From contig CM059622.1 in the NCBI GenBank assembly GCA_030435675.1, positions 5,642,001 to 5,706,000 on the forward strand: a stretch of DNA of 64,000 bases, given 5' to 3'. The stretch is from Steinernema hermaphroditum (Eukaryota; Nematoda; Chromadorea; Rhabditida; Steinernematidae). Every line of letters begins with the position of its first letter. Positions within the stretch are counted from its first letter, which is position 1. Below are positions 54,831-64,000 of this stretch, one piece after another. The notes beneath the pieces are model-generated. The model was not told where the DNA came from, searched no databases, and was given only the letters and a program-made list of their open reading frames with translations. The position numbers were made by a program, and so were the translations under genes.

Positions 54831-55065
54831 TTTTTCAAAGTATGCAATACTAGCTTGTTACATAAAAAGCTATTTAAGTGTGGAGCCGAGTGGGTGGGAG
54901 AAGGAGCACTGATGTTTCTCGCTACCGTAATCCTTGGAGAGATACTTGTAGAGGAACTATCTGGGATAAATGACACTAGCTACTGTACTGCGCCTACGAA
55001 AGTGGATTCAGGAAATTGATTATTTTTTAGAGAAGTTGTGGTATATAGAATTCTACTAATCTTCT

Positions 55066-60902
<5,837 letters not shown>

Positions 60903-60910
60903 CGAATCTG

Positions 60911-62796
60911 AAGTCCAGTGGAAGGAGCGGTGCGCGACGGTGCAATTAGTCGATAAAGATGCAAAAAACAAAGAAGGAGAAGTGAGACGCGGCCGCGACA
61001 GGTAAGGGGCGACGAAAGGAGAAACGCCGCCCGGCGATAAGAAAACCAAACAAGAATGGGGAGAAGCCCTGGACGGCACGTTAATCATCGCGAAACGGTC
61101 GGAGAGGAGTAGGAACTTGGGGCGAACGTCGAGGAGGCGCTCCTCGACACTCCAAAACGGTGCCAATTTGGGCGCGCGTCCGTGCCGACGACAGGAGCCT
61201 CCCCAAAGGGGTCGTGATGTTATCGGTAATTAATCAAGTGTTGCCTTTTGTTGGGAGGGGGTTTACAAGGGGTCAGAGGTCGGGCCTTGCTTGGGTAACG
61301 CCACCTCTAAAAAGATCTGTTTTGACTCTACTCTTTCTGCTCTTTCTCTTTCTTCAATAGACATAGAATGATCTTATATCTGAGTACCTCAACTGAAATT
61401 ATTATTTTGACATTGGCGCAAAGCAGAGTTAGTAGCCAAACGTCGGTCTCTTATCATCAGGTCCTACCGAATGATTTTCAGTCGGATTAAAAAGGAATCG
61501 CAACAGCTAAAAAATTGATTTGTCTCAGCGGCTTAAATGCACAAATTCCATCAAATTAGCGCTAAATTCACGAGTGCGAATATAGTTGCGATCTACATTT
61601 CTTTTCAAATTTTGAGGCATTTCTTCAAAAGAAGAATTTACTACCCCTCTCCTCTGAAGAAAACTATTTGACTTTTGAAATACATCGTGAAAATTTGGTC
61701 ACAATAAAGGGCATTGTGATACGTTGATACGATATGTGATACGTTCACATTTGGACAATGAAAGATTCTAACTCTCACGCTAATCATAAACATTCACAAT
61801 ATGACACATTTATGGATGTAAACATACACGTACATGGATCCTTTTTACGATGAAGTGACCATAGATCGCAAAAGATAGCAGACGATAGGGACCGAGTCAC
61901 TCGTGGTTATGGTTTGGCACCCAAGAGAAAAATGACTTTTCCGATGGAAAGTGTAAAACAATGAACATCACATTCATAAATCTAAACGAGACAGTAAATG
62001 ACGACCGATCAACCCGACTCGGTGATATCAAAGTGTGGCGCCGATGTGTCTGTTTGACAGAATGTCTGATAGACAGATAGACAGAGTTGCAAAAACAGAT
62101 CGTTAGGTGGTTCGCTGCAGAGGAAATCGGTCTATCCTTTTTCTTCTTTTGGGTGAACTCACTGGGGGCACGTGTAAGAGGAGGGGAAGTTTGAGAAAAA
62201 GAGTAATTGAACCTGAGTAGAAAAGAGGAAGTACGCGATTTGATCTAAGAAACGATCATGAAATGGTCGGACTACTTCCCCAACATGGATATGGTCAAGA
62301 ACGGTTACTCACACCCTAGAACTGCCGCATTCGTAACACTTTTTTTTTGAAAATATTTGACGAGGCTACGCCGAAGACACCGAGCTACACCAACGCCTCT
62401 GTTTGCTCAGTGAGTTGCGTGATCCTTATCACTCGGTGGCTCATTTGCGTAAACATGTGCTCCGAACTGTGTCCCTTTCTTGTCTCTTCCTATCGATCGA
62501 TCGGAGGAGAAGAAGATCAAAGGGAAACATGGCGATGCGCCAGCATAGAGTTTTTGGGATTTATGGCGATGTTAGCTTGAGGGGAACCCGTTTCGCGCCC
62601 CAAGATGCAGCCATTTATCTTACGAACAGAAGCACTTCGCACGTGCCACGCGCTCATCAAACATCGCCGATTCCGATCACGAGCGTCTTAGGATTATCAC
62701 CGACTACAGTACACTTCTGATAATCCTCCGAGTGTCACACGGAAGCTCCAGGTGCGCCAACGCCTGAAAACAGCTAAGGCAGCGCGAATGAATATA
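60911..62796. other. Upstream region of ROCK, no gene seen
   Basis: 1.9 kb from the ROCK 5' end to the MITE. GC-rich next to ROCK (to about 61.2 kb), then AT-rich. A dense GTCT/AGAC cluster lies at 62045-62095, and a short direct repeat (GTGATACGTT) lies near 61720-61745. Probably promoter DNA. Confidence 0.4.
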
Positions 62797-62804
62797 TATT
62801 TGAA

Positions 62805-63179
62805 TAGAGTTGTCATCGGGTCGAACCCGAAAATTCGCATTTTTTCCAGTACGGACCAATTTTGTAGTCCAAACGAGAAACTTTCAAGTGCGCTGGCTTC
62901 GCCCCAACATCGCCGCCCAGCATAATCAAAAAACTTTAACCGAACAACAAAACAAGGTCCAATTAGGGGTGAAACCCGAAAAACCCGAACCCGAACCCGA
63001 AAATCTGAACCCGAAAATTTTTGAATGGACTTTTTCGTTCTTCGGTCAAATTTTTTGACTATTCTGGGCCGCGACGTTGGGGCGAAGCCAGCGCACTTGG
63101 AAGTTTCTCGATTGGACTTCAAAATTGGTCCGTACTGCAAAAAATGAGGATTTTCGGGTTCGACCCGATGACAACTCTA
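62805..63179. mobile_element. hAT-type MITE (long-TIR foldback element)
   Basis: A 375-base element whose two halves are imperfect inverted copies of about 150 bases. Both ends read inward TAGAGTTGTCATCGGGTC. The first five bases fit the hAT terminal pattern (C/T)A(A/G)NG. It is flanked by an exact 8-base duplication TATTTGAA (62797-62804 and 63180-63187), the size hAT transposases make. The centre has tandem CCCGAA-type units. It has no transposase frame, so it is non-autonomous. Confidence 0.85.
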
Positions 63180-63187
63180 TATTTGAA

Positions 63188-63833
63188 GCGTAGAAGGGAG
63201 GAAGAGCCGTTGCCGTATGTTAATCAGGTGTAGTCGCAGACAAGTTGCAATGACTCCAGAATCTTGATCTTCTGGAGATTTCAGATGCACTGCGACGATC
63301 TGAAACGCGCGTCAATGATCTAGAAAGTCAAAATGAGAATTTATTAGATGAGAGAAAATAATGCTGATGGAGAAGATCAGAGAGGTGGAGTTCGACAAAA
63401 CGATTTAGTTCGCCTTGTCACCGGATACTTGAGATTACGCTAAATCACCTCATATCCCCTCCACTTTCCATAACACCTTTTGGATTAAAGTTGTGCCCAA
63501 AAATGCTTCGAGAACGCCATTGCGAGCTATCTTGAGTATGACAGCGTACAAGTTCCGCTAGGCGATCATACTACTGAAGATATGAATTCGGGCGATAGCA
63601 GTAATGAATCGGAACACAAAATGGTCCTGGGTGACGACGATTAGAAACAAAAAAGTGGAGGATTATTGGACCATTAGTAAGAACTTGGAAGCCTACCACG
63701 TTGTGGTTTAATAGGGTAGAACATTTCTTTGTCAGGGTGCCAGATTGATAGGATCGCCGATTTTGGCACTGAACGCCGAAGAGATAGCCTAAGTGATGCT
63801 CAAGTGAGCTGTTTTTCCAATAGATCAATCGAT
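63188..63833. other. Intergenic, nothing recognised
   Basis: 646 bases between the MITE and the last exon of a minus-strand gene. No supported frame, repeat or RNA gene seen. Confidence 0.35.
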
Positions 63834-64000
63834 CTATCGGCGATATAACTTATGCTTCTTGGGACACATGCAGAGTCCCAAGTTCTTCGTGGACACGCGG
63901 ACTTCGTCCTCCGCTAGGAACTCGACTCGGAAGAAGTCCCGACAGTCGAGTGGCGACTTCCACGTCAACATGTTGGACTGTTCGCCTTTGTCCGCGACCT
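63834..64000 (-). CDS. 3' end of an unidentified gene (partial)
   Basis: A minus-strand frame enters from the right edge and stops at 63834. Codon use is clearly coding-like (GAC, GAG, GTC, CTC rich). The last 50 or so residues include LDCRDFFRVEFLAEDEVRVS and end in CMCPKKHKLYRR. The family is not recognised from this fragment. Confidence 0.6.
   Translation of the reverse strand, partial: VADKGEQSNMLTWKSPLDCRDFFRVEFLAEDEVRVSTKNLGLCMCPKKHKLYRR

Noticed and set aside
62820..62850. tRNA-like B-box (GGTCGAACCC)
   Set aside because: It lies inside the inverted-repeat arm of the MITE and is mirrored in the other arm; there is no A box or cloverleaf.

Overview
The window looks like the nuclear genome of a nematode. 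The evidence is short introns (about 39-55 bases), pyrimidine-rich AG acceptors within 0-20 bases upstream of many start codons (as expected for spliced-leader trans-splicing), closely spaced same-strand gene pairs that look like operons, and a gene set with nematode and metazoan character (HNF4-type nuclear receptor, LET-502/ROCK kinase, a RUN protein resembling UNC-14, RIOK1, SAFB, RPB6, LST8, RalGAP-alpha). I cannot name the species. Intron structure and gene order do not suggest Caenorhabditis elegans itself. All exon models were made by eye, using reading phase and family similarity.

Layout. 1-4.0 kb: two tandem Lon-protease-like genes (minus), the left one running off the window. 4.6-5.3 kb: a small four-helix membrane protein (plus). 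5.4-8.2 kb: an HNF4-like nuclear receptor (minus), followed by about 7 kb with no gene I can support. 15.3-19.9 kb: RIOK1 and an ensconsin/MAP7-like gene in operon-like spacing (plus). 20.3-26.4 kb: a transposon graveyard holding a DIRS/PAT-like fragment, a deleted Ty3/Gypsy element, an LTR-like block and an opposite-strand gag remnant. 26.6-29.6 kb: two unrecognised protein genes (plus). 29.8-32.6 kb: SAFB-like (minus). 33.5-34.5 kb: ABHD11-like (plus). 35.1-36.1 kb: KCTD8/12/16-like (minus). 37.5-42.7 kb: RUN-domain gene (minus). 45.0-46.4 kb: RPB6 (plus) and LENG1 (minus), convergent. 46.9-52.6 kb: RalGAP-alpha and LST8 (minus), operon-like. 53.7-54.8 kb: intronless mevalonate diphosphate decarboxylase (plus). 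55.1-60.9 kb: ROCK/LET-502 (minus). 62.8-63.2 kb: a hAT-type MITE. 63.8-64.0 kb: the 3' end of an unidentified minus-strand gene.

How the genes work together. LST8 (a TOR complex subunit) and RalGAP-alpha (a GTPase brake that also feeds into TOR signalling) appear to share one polycistronic transcript, a plausible functional operon. The two Lon-like genes have lost the ATPase Walker lysine but kept the Ser-Lys protease dyad, which makes them the most unusual proteins here. Other points of interest are two GC-AG introns, a strongly over-represented CTACCGTA motif concentrated around the MVD and ROCK genes, and recurrent GTCTAGAC palindromes.
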